NCBI GenBank assembly: GCA_937967875.1
Contig: CALBTQ010000312.1
Location: 1 to 5,230 of the forward strand
DNA length: 5,230 nucleotides
Source of the DNA: an uncultured Pseudomonadota bacterium
GTDB taxonomy: Bacteria > Lernaellota > Lernaellaia > Lernaellales > Lernaellaceae
Direction: 5' to 3'
Of this stretch, positions 1 to 5,230 are shown in pieces. The position numbers and the translations under genes are program-made. The notes beneath the pieces are model-generated. The model had not been told where the DNA came from, ran no database searches, and saw only the letters and a program-made list of their open reading frames with translations. Each line of letters starts with the position of its first letter. The first letter of the stretch is position 1.

Positions 1-43
1 TCGTATTCGGTGACTGGAGTTCAGACGTGTGCTCTTCCGATCT
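1..43 (-). other. Untrimmed Illumina P7/read-2 adapter with index (technical artefact)
   Basis: Bases 10-43 match the full 34-base TruSeq read-2 adapter, ending in GCTCTTCCGATCT at 31-43. Bases 2-9 (CGTATTCG) sit exactly where the i7 index lies, and base 1 (T) fits the last base of the P7 primer segment. The same adapter and the complementary index occur in inverted orientation at the other end of the window. This is library sequence carried into the assembly, not genomic DNA, so the insert begins at about base 44. The identification relies on remembered adapter sequence, and the match is complete over the 34 bases. Confidence 0.98.
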
Positions 44-463
44 AAAATTAATCAATGAACTTTTTTCACACCAATCGCATCGTTTTCAGGGGGTTGTCGG
101 TAATTTCGTAACACTTTTTTAGCCGATTAAATTCAGGAAAAGCCTATTATTTCAAATAGAAGCGCTATTCTACCATGACAAAACGAATCGATTTTATGAC
201 GACTGGTGAATAAAGTTCCTTTTCGGTTTCATTGCAGGATTATCCCCAAGAACAAAAAGACGGGCCGTCGGCCGGATACCAGCGGCATAGTTCGAAAATC
301 GAATTATTTAGAAATCGAAAATCCGGTTTTTTCCAAAAACACATGCGCCGGCATCGACGGCAGGCAGCACTCGGTAAACGAACGATTTCCGCAATAATAA
401 AGGGACGAAAATTATTTGCCCCTCGATTGCGCCTGCTATACACTATCGGCCGGGAGGTGTGCG
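44..463. other. Gene-free, AT-rich upstream region of the lipoprotein gene
   Basis: No convincing gene lies in these 420 bases. The short open frames here lack a good ribosome binding site or protein-like composition. Roughly 44-240 is clearly richer in A/T than the genes to the right, with runs of T at 61-66 and 115-120. A 9-base direct repeat TCGAAAATC occurs at 292-300 and 315-323 (23-base spacing). The first copy lies in a perfect inverted repeat, TTCGA-AAA-TCGAA, at 291-303. GGCCGTCGGCC at 263-273 can fold but has no U-tract. A weak promoter-like pair, TTGCCC (416-421) and TACACT (439-444) with 17 bases between, lies close to the gene, but each hexamer matches only 4 of 6 consensus bases. 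The region probably holds the promoter and perhaps an operator. The left edge is a technical break, so the upstream neighbour is unknown. Confidence 0.6.
452..457 (+). promoter_or_regulatory. Ribosome binding site that fixes the lipoprotein start
   Basis: GGGAGG lies 6 bases before the ATG at 464. It decides between this ATG and an in-frame TTG at 416, which has no comparable site and would put a 16-residue extension in front of a well-formed signal peptide. Confidence 0.75.
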
Positions 464-2362
464 ATGCGCTTCAACCGTTTTATCTTGATCATGGCTTTAA
501 TGATGGTATTGACGGCCGCGGCCTGCGACTGCGGCGACGACGATGACGACAACGACGACAACGACGACGGTGACGACGACGATACCGGCGAAGATGACGA
601 TACCGGCGACGACGATATCGACGACGATGACGACGACACGATCGACGACGACGACGATACGGTGGACGACGACACCATCGACGACGACACGATCGACGAC
701 GATACCGGCGACGACGACACCATCGACGACGACACCATCGACGACGATACCGGCGACGACGACACCGCCGACGACGATCTGGTCGACGACGACACCTTCC
801 TGCCCGACGATTGCGCCACCCTCGAGGATCCGCTCGACGAAGGATCCTATACGATCGTGCCGTGGGAATACGGCGACGAGAACGACCCCGACGCGCGCAC
901 GACCGACATCCGCCAGTACTTCATGACGCCCACCTTCTACGTACGCTTTATCCGCGGCATCGCCATGAGCGCCGTGCCGCTGCACGCGGTGGGCTATTAT
1001 CCGCAGGGCGACGGGCCGTTCCCGGTCGTGCTGATCGTGCACGGCAACCACGATCCGGCGGAGTTCTCCTACCCCGGCTACGATTACCTGACGCAGCACC
1101 TGGCCACGCACGGGATGATCGCCGTGTCGGTCGAGGAGGATTTCCTCAATGGCAGCAGCGGCGAGATGGACGCGCGCGGCATCGTGCTGTTGCGGCACCT
1201 GCAATTGTTTCGCGAATGGAACAGCGACCCGGATCATCCGCTGTATCACAAGATCAACATGAACTGGATCGGCTTGGCCGGGCACTCGCGCGGCGGCGAA
1301 GGCATCGGCGCAGCGTGGTACTTCAACACGGAAAACCACAATCCGAGCGATCCGCTGCACAACTTCAATTTCCGCATCCGTTCGCTGTACGCGATCGCGC
1401 CGGTCGACGGGCAGTTGTTTCCCATCGGGATCAACGAGGTCGTGCTGCGCGACGTGGACTATTTCATCATGCACGGCTCGCACGACGGCGACGTGTCCGA
1501 CTTCCAGGGCCTGAACATGTACGATCGCGCGCTGCCGGTCGACGAGGAGCAGACCGCCTACAAGGGCGCGATGTTCGTGCAGGGCGCCAATCACGGCCAG
1601 TGGAACACGGTGTGGGCGCCGGGTGGCGATCCGTGGCCGATATCGAGCCCGAACGTGTCGTTGATGTCGGCGGAGGATCAGCAGCGCATCGGCTTGTTGT
1701 TCATAACCGGTTGGTATCGCTGGACGCTGCAGGGGCGTAAATGCTACCGGCTGATGGCCGCGGGCGAACGCGAATTTCCTTCGTTCCCCACCGACATCCG
1801 GCTCAACCGTTTGTATCAGGGCCAGGACCGCGAGTACCTCGCGCATTACGAGGAAGACGACAACACAGCCACCGCCTCGTGGACCGGCGCGACGATCGCC
1901 GGCGCGAACCTGGCGGTGTGGAACGAAAAGGCGCTGTGGCCCGGCTCGTCCGACGGCGCGCTGCTGGCCTACAACACGACCGACGCGACTTATCGCATCG
2001 ACCTGCCGACCGCCGGCAACGAGGCGTTGGACGACCTGGAGACGATCGCTTTTTCCATCGGCCAGATGTACGAAACCTCCGACCTGTACAACATATTGGA
2101 TGAGCCGCAGGACCTCGCCGTGCGGCTGGTGGTCGACGGCACGCCGACCGACGCGCTGGTTGTGTCGGATTACCGCACGCTGATCTATCCGGCGGTGACC
2201 AACGGCTCGGGCACCAAGAGCATCATGGACACGGTGCGCATCCCGCTCGAAGACTTCAGCGCGGGCCTGCTGGCCTCGGAGGTCGAAGCGGTGATTTTCG
2301 AATTCAGTGAAAAACCGTCCGGCTATTTCAGCGTGGACAGCATTCAATTCATGGCCTGGTAA
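464..2362 (+). CDS. Putative lipoprotein: Asp-rich stalk, alpha/beta hydrolase domain and C-terminal beta-sandwich
   Basis: Predicted 632-residue cell-envelope lipoprotein hydrolase (esterase/lipase-like). Residues 1-21 form a type II signal peptide: MRFNR, a hydrophobic stretch, then LTAAAC with Cys21 as the likely lipidated residue. Residues 25-111 are an aspartate-rich stalk (57 of 87 residues are Asp). The alpha/beta hydrolase domain spans roughly 140-425. It shows a VHGNHD oxyanion-type turn (His193-Asp197), the nucleophile elbow GHSRGGEG with Ser275, APVD, then HGSHDGDVSD with the probable acid Asp341, and GANHGQWNTVW with His377. These motifs recall a large group of secreted bacterial alpha/beta hydrolases carrying GHSRGGEG, DGDVSD.QG and GANH..NTVW, mostly uncharacterised. 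Residues of about 450-632 look like a beta-sandwich domain (VRIPLEDF near the end, closing on a strand SVDSIQF), also usual in that group. The complete triad suggests an active enzyme, but the substrate cannot be read from sequence. The ATG at 464 is chosen for its ribosome binding site and signal peptide. It is followed after 10 bases by a small secreted protein gene. Confidence 0.88.
   Translation: MRFNRFILIMALMMVLTAAACDCGDDDDDNDDNDDGDDDDTGEDDDTGDDDIDDDDDDTIDDDDDTVDDDTIDDDTIDDDTGDDDTIDDDTIDDDTGDDDTADDDLVDDDTFLPDDCATLEDPLDEGSYTIVPWEYGDENDPDARTTDIRQYFMTPTFYVRFIRGIAMSAVPLHAVGYYPQGDGPFPVVLIVHGNHDPAEFSYPGYDYLTQHLATHGMIAVSVEEDFLNGSSGEMDARGIVLLRHLQLFREWNSDPDHPLYHKINMNWIGLAGHSRGGEGIGAAWYFNTENHNPSDPLHNFNFRIRSLYAIAPVDGQLFPIGINEVVLRDVDYFIMHGSHDGDVSDFQGLNMYDRALPVDEEQTAYKGAMFVQGANHGQWNTVWAPGGDPWPISSPNVSLMSAEDQQRIGLLFITGWYRWTLQGRKCYRLMAAGEREFPSFPTDIRLNRLYQGQDREYLAHYEEDDNTATASWTGATIAGANLAVWNEKALWPGSSDGALLAYNTTDATYRIDLPTAGNEALDDLETIAFSIGQMYETSDLYNILDEPQDLAVRLVVDGTPTDALVVSDYRTLIYPAVTNGSGTKSIMDTVRIPLEDFSAGLLASEVEAVIFEFSEKPSGYFSVDSIQFMAW
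536..796 (+). repeat. Aspartate-coding tandem repeat (15-base unit, 45-base higher-order unit)
   Basis: This tract inside the lipoprotein gene encodes Asp runs broken by Thr-Ile, Thr-Gly, Thr-Val, Thr-Ala and Asn. From about 644 on it settles into a five-residue unit of the form T-[I/G/V/A]-D-D-D, which is 15 bases. Two adjacent 45-base blocks (674-718 and 719-763), each encoding two TIDDD units and one TGDDD unit, differ at a single base (G691 against C736), which points to recent duplication. All units are multiples of three, so gain or loss of copies keeps the frame. The GAC-type repeat contains no stop codon in any of the six frames, which explains several long spurious frames over it. 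Likely role: an extended, strongly negative, possibly Ca2+-binding spacer between the lipid anchor and the enzyme. Confidence 0.9.
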
Positions 2363-2366
2363 GGAG
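2361..2366 (+). promoter_or_regulatory. Ribosome binding site of the small secreted protein gene
   Basis: AAGGAG overlaps the last two bases of the hydrolase stop codon (TAA, 2360-2362) and stands 6 bases before the ATG at 2373. The arrangement favours translational coupling of the two genes and rules against the in-frame GTG at 2307, which would lie inside the hydrolase gene and bury the signal peptide. Confidence 0.8.
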
Positions 2367-2372
2367 CGAAGC

Positions 2373-2813
2373 ATGAAACGGACACTGCTGGTTCTCGTCC
2401 TGCTGTCGATCGCGGCGACCGTCGCGGCGCAGGAGACGAACGTCAAATTCACCGGCTACGACATCGCGCTGATCAAGCTGTCGCAACCGTACCAGACCCG
2501 CACCGCCGCCGGCGAGATGGTGACTTACGAGCAGGCGTACCTCGTGCGCGTCAAAGGCGAATTTCCGCTCAACGGCGCGCGGCTGATGGAGTTGTACATC
2601 GGCGAGGAGCGCATCGCCGAATACGGCGGGTATCCGGGCGGCCTGTATTTTCTGCTGTTCACCAAGGACCAACTGGACAAGCTGGCCGGCCAAACCATCG
2701 GCTATCGCTTGAGCCACGACAGCCCGATCATCCGCACCGCGCACGTGTTCACGCCAACGCTGTTCAAGCTCGACAAACCGCTGAGCGAGAAAAAAGCACT
2801 GACCCGGAAGTGA
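2373..2813 (+). CDS. Small Sec-secreted protein of unknown function
   Basis: A 146-residue protein that I do not recognise. Residues 1-19 are a clear Sec signal peptide: Lys2-Arg3, a hydrophobic core rich in Leu and Val, and Val17-Ala18-Ala19 before a likely cleavage at Gln20. This leaves a mature protein of about 127 residues with no cysteine, so it is not a lipoprotein. The mature part alternates hydrophobic and polar residues and looks beta-rich, with segments such as AYLVRVKGEFP, ARLMELYIGEERIAEYGG and GLYFLLF, followed by a charged stretch KDQLDKLAGQTIGYRL. It vaguely recalls Ig-like (IPT/TIG-type) domains, but this is a guess. The C-terminus is basic (KKALTRK). The gene starts 10 bases after the lipoprotein hydrolase with an overlapping ribosome binding site, so the two are probably co-transcribed. 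It could be a periplasmic or surface partner, but nothing in the protein shows that. Confidence 0.8.
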   Translation: MKRTLLVLVLLSIAATVAAQETNVKFTGYDIALIKLSQPYQTRTAAGEMVTYEQAYLVRVKGEFPLNGARLMELYIGEERIAEYGGYPGGLYFLLFTKDQLDKLAGQTIGYRLSHDSPIIRTAHVFTPTLFKLDKPLSEKKALTRK

Positions 2814-2827
2814 TCGCCGTTGCGCAG
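2814..2827. other. 14-base convergent gap without visible terminator
   Basis: The plus-strand operon ends with TGA at 2811-2813 and the minus-strand glycosyltransferase with TAA at 2828-2830. No stem-loop followed by a U-tract is present in or beside the gap for either direction. The best candidate on the minus strand is a 4-base stem (CACT 2797-2800 pairing with AGTG 2809-2812) in front of six T, which is too weak to call. Termination is either Rho-dependent or occurs inside the opposing gene, so the two transcripts probably overlap at their 3' ends. Confidence 0.5.
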
Positions 2828-4537
2828 TTATTCGCTTACCGGCGGCGGGAAAAGCAAAAACCGATTGGGCAGAACTTCGACGATCTCGCCCGCTTCGATC
2901 CAGGCGCGGTAATCCTCGGCCGTAGCCGCGTTCGGCGCGGCGTCGTTGAGCGACGGCTCGAGCCGTTGCATGTCGGCGGCAAACCGCGCCCACAATTGCG
3001 CGCGCGGTTCGGCGAGCAACGAAGGCGTATGATCGTCGGTGGGTCGATGGATAAACCACAGCACGGCCTGCAGGCGCGCCGGTTCGATTTTATCCGGCAA
3101 ATGCAGCTTGAGCGGCCGCCGGGCGCAACGTAAATAAAAATCGGTCACGTCCGAAAGACCGTCGGCGTCGAGCATGGCCAGGCCGACGGTTTGCCCGGGC
3201 GCGTAGCGGCGGTCGAATTCGTGCAGCATGTGCGCGACCATCATGTGCTTGGACTCGCTCCGCTCGACCAGCAACCGGCGGCTCAGCTCGGCTTTCTGGT
3301 CGGTCACCTTGGGCATCCACTCGGGAAGACGCGGCGGCCAGATCCAGCAAAACACGGTCATTTGCACCGCCAGCAAACCGAGGATGACGAGCTTTTGCGC
3401 CCACCGGTGTTTATCCTCGATCGGCGCGGTGGCCGCGTAGACCGACGCCGCCATCGTCGCCAGCGCCGGAATGAGCGGCAGGATGTACCAGAAATTCTTC
3501 TTTTCGCTCAGGCTCGCCACGGCCAGCGCCAGCACCGGAACCAGCAGCCAGGCGCGACGAAAGCGCTGGCCTTGCAACCGCTGAAAGCGCGCGAACATCA
3601 GCAACACGAACACGAAGAGCACCGGCGCCAACGCCTGAAACGCCAGGTCGTAGACATAGCCGGGCAGCGCCGTCCACCACCAATGCGGCGGATAGCTGTA
3701 CTCGCCGATGTTGTGCGAGTAGTACGCGGCGCGCTCGGGGCCGTACCGCCAGACCAACGTTTTGGCGAAGTTGCCGAAAAAAGCGAACGCCGGCAGCCCT
3801 TCGCGGAGAACGCGGAGAATTTCCTTCACGACGGTGATCGACTCGGCGAACAGGGCGATCAGCAACGGATAGGCGATCCATTGTTTTTTGGTCAGACGCT
3901 TTTGCCGGGCGAGAATCGCCAGGGCGACCAGCACGGCGATCGCGCAGTAGATCACGAACAGATCGCGCGAGGGAAAATCGTGGCCGCAGAACTGGCCGCA
4001 AGTGACGCACAACCCGACGGCGACCGCCCGCCCGGCCGAGGGTTCGTGCACCAAACGAATCGAAGCGTACAGCGTCGCCAGGAAAAACGCGGCGAGAAAA
4101 ATCCAGTTGTTGTACGACCAGGTCAGGTAATACACGTGGGGCGTCGCGGCCAGCAGCGCGGCGGTAAACCAGCCGGCCCACCGCAGCCCGGTCAGTTCGC
4201 GGGCGACGGCTGCGCCGGCGACCAGCAGCATCGCCATCCCCAACCACATCGCCGCCAAACACGTCAACGGGCGCAAGCCCAGCACCATTGCCGCGCCGAC
4301 GGTCAAATACGACGGCAGACAATCGGCGGTCGGATGCACCGAACGAGCCCACGTGTCGCCGAAGGGAAAATACTCACCGTACAGATTCAGAAAGCTGTGC
4401 ACGAAGGGATGGTCGACGCCCTCGGCGAAACTATCGCTTTGCTCGGTGAGGAAAAAGACGAGGCTGAACGCGAAGCTCAGCGCGATCACCAATAGCGATA
4501 AAGCAATCAGCAAACGCGGCGTTCGCGCGGACGACAT
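2828..4537 (-). CDS. Multi-pass membrane glycosyltransferase, GT39/PMT_2-like (GT-C fold)
   Basis: A 569-residue integral membrane protein, probably transferring a sugar from a polyprenyl-phosphate donor on the outer face of the inner membrane. Residues 9-30 are the first membrane helix. The following loop carries Asp42-His43-Pro44 and then His68-Pro69 before the next helices, as in PMT_2-type enzymes, where an acidic residue in the first outer loop is catalytic. About ten hydrophobic segments run to residue 400. The segment KKNFWYILPLIPALATMAA (346-364) matches the K...YllPl.PAl signature typical of this family. Residues 401-569 form a soluble tail, presumably periplasmic. Residues 177-186 (CVTCGQFCGH) form an unusual Cys/His cluster. 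The start ATG (4535-4537) has GGGAG four bases upstream on the minus strand. The gene lies 63 bases downstream of the propeller gene and converges on the small secreted protein gene with 14 bases between. Acceptor and donor cannot be deduced. An oligosaccharyltransferase-like or mannosyltransferase role is an alternative within the same fold. Confidence 0.82.
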   Translation of the reverse strand: MSSARTPRLLIALSLLVIALSFAFSLVFFLTEQSDSFAEGVDHPFVHSFLNLYGEYFPFGDTWARSVHPTADCLPSYLTVGAAMVLGLRPLTCLAAMWLGMAMLLVAGAAVARELTGLRWAGWFTAALLAATPHVYYLTWSYNNWIFLAAFFLATLYASIRLVHEPSAGRAVAVGLCVTCGQFCGHDFPSRDLFVIYCAIAVLVALAILARQKRLTKKQWIAYPLLIALFAESITVVKEILRVLREGLPAFAFFGNFAKTLVWRYGPERAAYYSHNIGEYSYPPHWWWTALPGYVYDLAFQALAPVLFVFVLLMFARFQRLQGQRFRRAWLLVPVLALAVASLSEKKNFWYILPLIPALATMAASVYAATAPIEDKHRWAQKLVILGLLAVQMTVFCWIWPPRLPEWMPKVTDQKAELSRRLLVERSESKHMMVAHMLHEFDRRYAPGQTVGLAMLDADGLSDVTDFYLRCARRPLKLHLPDKIEPARLQAVLWFIHRPTDDHTPSLLAEPRAQLWARFAADMQRLEPSLNDAAPNAATAEDYRAWIEAGEIVEVLPNRFLLFPPPVSE

Positions 4538-4600
4538 GACTCTCCCGGCTTGGTGTTTTACTCACAATGGCCAAAGGGACCGGGGAAAGTCAAGCAACGC
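4538..4600 (-). other. 63-base spacer between propeller and glycosyltransferase genes
   Basis: Both flanking genes are on the minus strand. The spacer holds the glycosyltransferase ribosome binding site (GGGAG, plus-strand 4542-4546). No convincing terminator or strong promoter is visible. Only a 4-base stem with a G-U pair can be drawn around 4569-4582. The genes may be one transcription unit, but the gap is long enough for a separate weak promoter. Confidence 0.45.
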
Positions 4601-5180
4601 TTACCACGGCAGCAGCAGATGCCAGAGCGCGTATTCGCCGGTATAGGCCGCTTCCAAACCCGCGTCGCTTAGCGCCAGGGCGACACTGTTGCCGGTCGTG
4701 CCCGCGATCGGCGGGTAGTCGACGACCCACTCGCCGCCGGCGTCGGTCAGATGCGCCAGCCGCTCGCACCCTTCGCTCGAACACAGATCGCCGGTCAGGA
4801 CGTGCGTATGCCCGGCCGCATCGATCACGATGTCCACGTCGTAGATATAATTGCTGTCGACGCCGCCCAGCGCATCGACGATCTCCCACGAACCGCCGGC
4901 GTTGCTCGCCACAAACAGCGAATCGTCGGGGTAATCCCAGGCCGGGAACGCAATGCGCGCATGGCCTTCGTCGTCCAGCGCCATCGCCACTTCGACGACG
5001 GTGACGGCCATGGCGTTGAACACCAGTTCGTTAGTCCAATCGCCCGAAGCGTTGGTCGCATACCGGACATGTTCGTAGGAATCGGCTCCTTCGCTCACAT
5101 TGGCGATATAGGCGATATGCGCCGCGCCGTCGGCGTCGAGCAACAAGGACATGGGATCGATTAAATAGCCCTGGTCGACG
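4601..5180 (-). CDS. Beta-propeller repeat protein, C-terminal part (5' end missing)
   Basis: Only the last 192 codons and the stop (TAA, 4601-4603) are in the insert. Four repeats of about 51-54 residues are visible. Each has a hydrophobic strand, a D-x-x-G turn and then ..H.A or similar (LLLDADGAAHIAY, MALDDEGHARIAF, IVIDAAGHTHVL, LALSDAGLEAAY). The first three repeats continue to [ST]-[ND]-A-[SG]-G-x-W (ATNASGDW, ASNAGGSW, LTDAGGEW). This is the repeat seen in bacterial secreted propellers with 'YATNASGSW' motifs, related to Asp-box/BNR propellers. The last repeat ends after one more strand at LLLPW, as expected for a propeller closed by N- and C-terminal strands. More repeats and a signal peptide should lie upstream, outside the contig. 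The frame stays open into adapter up to a GTG at 5197, but those first codons are artefact. Binding or catalytic role is unknown. Two cysteines close together in the third repeat (CSSEGC) could form a local disulfide. Confidence 0.8.
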
Positions 5181-5230
5181 AGATCGGAAAAGCACACGTC
5201 TGAACTCCAGTCACCGAATACGATCTCGTA
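5181..5230 (+). other. Untrimmed Illumina adapter with index, right end (technical artefact)
   Basis: Bases 5181-5214 match the adapter that begins AGATCGGAAGAGC at 33 of 34 positions, with one mismatch (A at 5190 where the adapter has G). Bases 5215-5222 (CGAATACG) are the reverse complement of the index at 2-9, and 5223-5230 (ATCTCGTA) are the first bases of the P7 flow-cell segment. The insert therefore ends at about 5180. This is read-through library sequence, not genomic DNA. Confidence 0.98.

Noticed and set aside
45..122. Open stretch at the left edge (25 codons to a TAG at 120-122) as the tail of an upstream gene
   Set aside because: It is too short and AT-rich to distinguish from chance and has no family resemblance. 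Since the left edge is an artificial break, it can neither be confirmed nor excluded.
153..181. Minus-strand promoter (TTGTCA, 17 bases, TATTTG) in the left flank
   Set aside because: The -10 hexamer matches only 3 of 6 and no minus-strand gene is visible to the left within the window.
416..444. Sigma-70-like promoter TTGCCC-17-TACACT before the lipoprotein gene
   Set aside because: Each hexamer matches the consensus at only 4 of 6 positions, and the transcript would start almost on the ribosome binding site. Noted in the upstream region, but not strong enough to annotate separately.
416..463. Upstream TTG start giving a 648-residue lipoprotein
   Set aside because: There is no ribosome binding site at a proper distance and it would place 16 polar and Cys-containing residues before an ideal signal peptide. 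The ATG at 464 has GGGAGG 6 bases upstream.
206..546. Small plus-strand open frames in the upstream region (63 and 104 codons)
   Set aside because: They overlap each other and the start of the lipoprotein gene, have Arg-rich chance-like translations and lack ribosome binding sites.
2307..2372. GTG start at 2307 for the small secreted protein
   Set aside because: It lies within the hydrolase gene and would bury the signal peptide behind 22 residues. The ATG at 2373 has AAGGAG in place.
497..2452. A 651-codon open frame antisense to the lipoprotein gene, Val/Asp-rich opposite the Asp tract
   Set aside because: It is a shadow of the GC-rich gene. The GAC repeat has no stops in any frame, and codons ending in C or G rarely give stops on the opposite strand. 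The translation is low-complexity and Arg/Val/His-rich with no domain, and the plus-strand frame has signal peptide, catalytic motifs and ribosome binding site.
2797..2812. Minus-strand intrinsic terminator (CACT/AGTG stem before six T)
   Set aside because: The stem has only 4 base pairs and an 8-base loop, and it lies inside the coding end of the convergent gene.
3191..4495. A 434-codon plus-strand open frame antisense to the glycosyltransferase
   Set aside because: The translation is very rich in Arg, Gln, Gly and His without domains, while the minus-strand frame has clear membrane helices and a family signature. Shadow frame.
1..5230. Terminal inverted repeats of a mobile element or linear replicon
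   Set aside because: The repeated ends are Illumina adapter with a shared index, not biological inverted repeats. No transposase, integrase or replication gene is present.

Overview
This 5,230-base window is almost certainly an assembled metagenomic contig and not a clean piece of chromosome. Both ends are untrimmed Illumina TruSeq-type adapter (1-43 and 5181-5230). They are in inverted orientation and carry the same 8-base index (CGTATTCG at 2-9, its reverse complement CGAATACG at 5215-5222). The biological insert is therefore only about 44-5180, and both of its ends are technical breaks. The genes are GC-rich with strong G/C preference at third codon positions and good Shine-Dalgarno sites. 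They encode a lipoprotein signal followed by a long Asp-rich stalk, a Sec-secreted protein, a GT-C type membrane glycosyltransferase and a beta-propeller of the 'YATNASG-W' type. This suggests an uncultured Gram-negative bacterium of the broad deltaproteobacterial/Myxococcota-like kind. That placement rests on style of proteins only and is tentative.

Layout. 44-463 is a gene-free, comparatively AT-rich region upstream of a plus-strand pair. The first gene (464-2362) encodes a 632-residue putative lipoprotein. It has a type II signal peptide, then about 87 residues that are two-thirds aspartate, then a complete alpha/beta hydrolase domain (Ser275, Asp341, His377), then a C-terminal beta-sandwich-like domain. 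After 10 bases comes a small secreted protein of unknown function (2373-2813, 146 residues), probably translated from the same mRNA. A gap of only 14 bases separates it from the convergent minus-strand genes. These are a 569-residue multi-pass GT39/PMT_2-like glycosyltransferase (4537-2828) and, 63 bases upstream of it, the C-terminal part of a beta-propeller protein (5180-4601). The propeller gene is cut off by the contig end; the apparent start codon of its frame lies inside adapter sequence.

How the genes might work together. All four products are predicted to act in or beyond the inner membrane: a surface hydrolase on a charged stalk, a small exported companion, a lipid-linked-sugar type glycosyltransferase and a propeller protein. 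Nothing in the window ties them into one pathway. I see no mobile element, CRISPR array, tRNA, rRNA, toxin-antitoxin pair or defence system, and no convincing new multi-gene system. The points most worth checking are the adapter ends, the aspartate stalk built of 15-base and 45-base repeats, the uncharacterised companion of the hydrolase, and a cysteine cluster in the glycosyltransferase.
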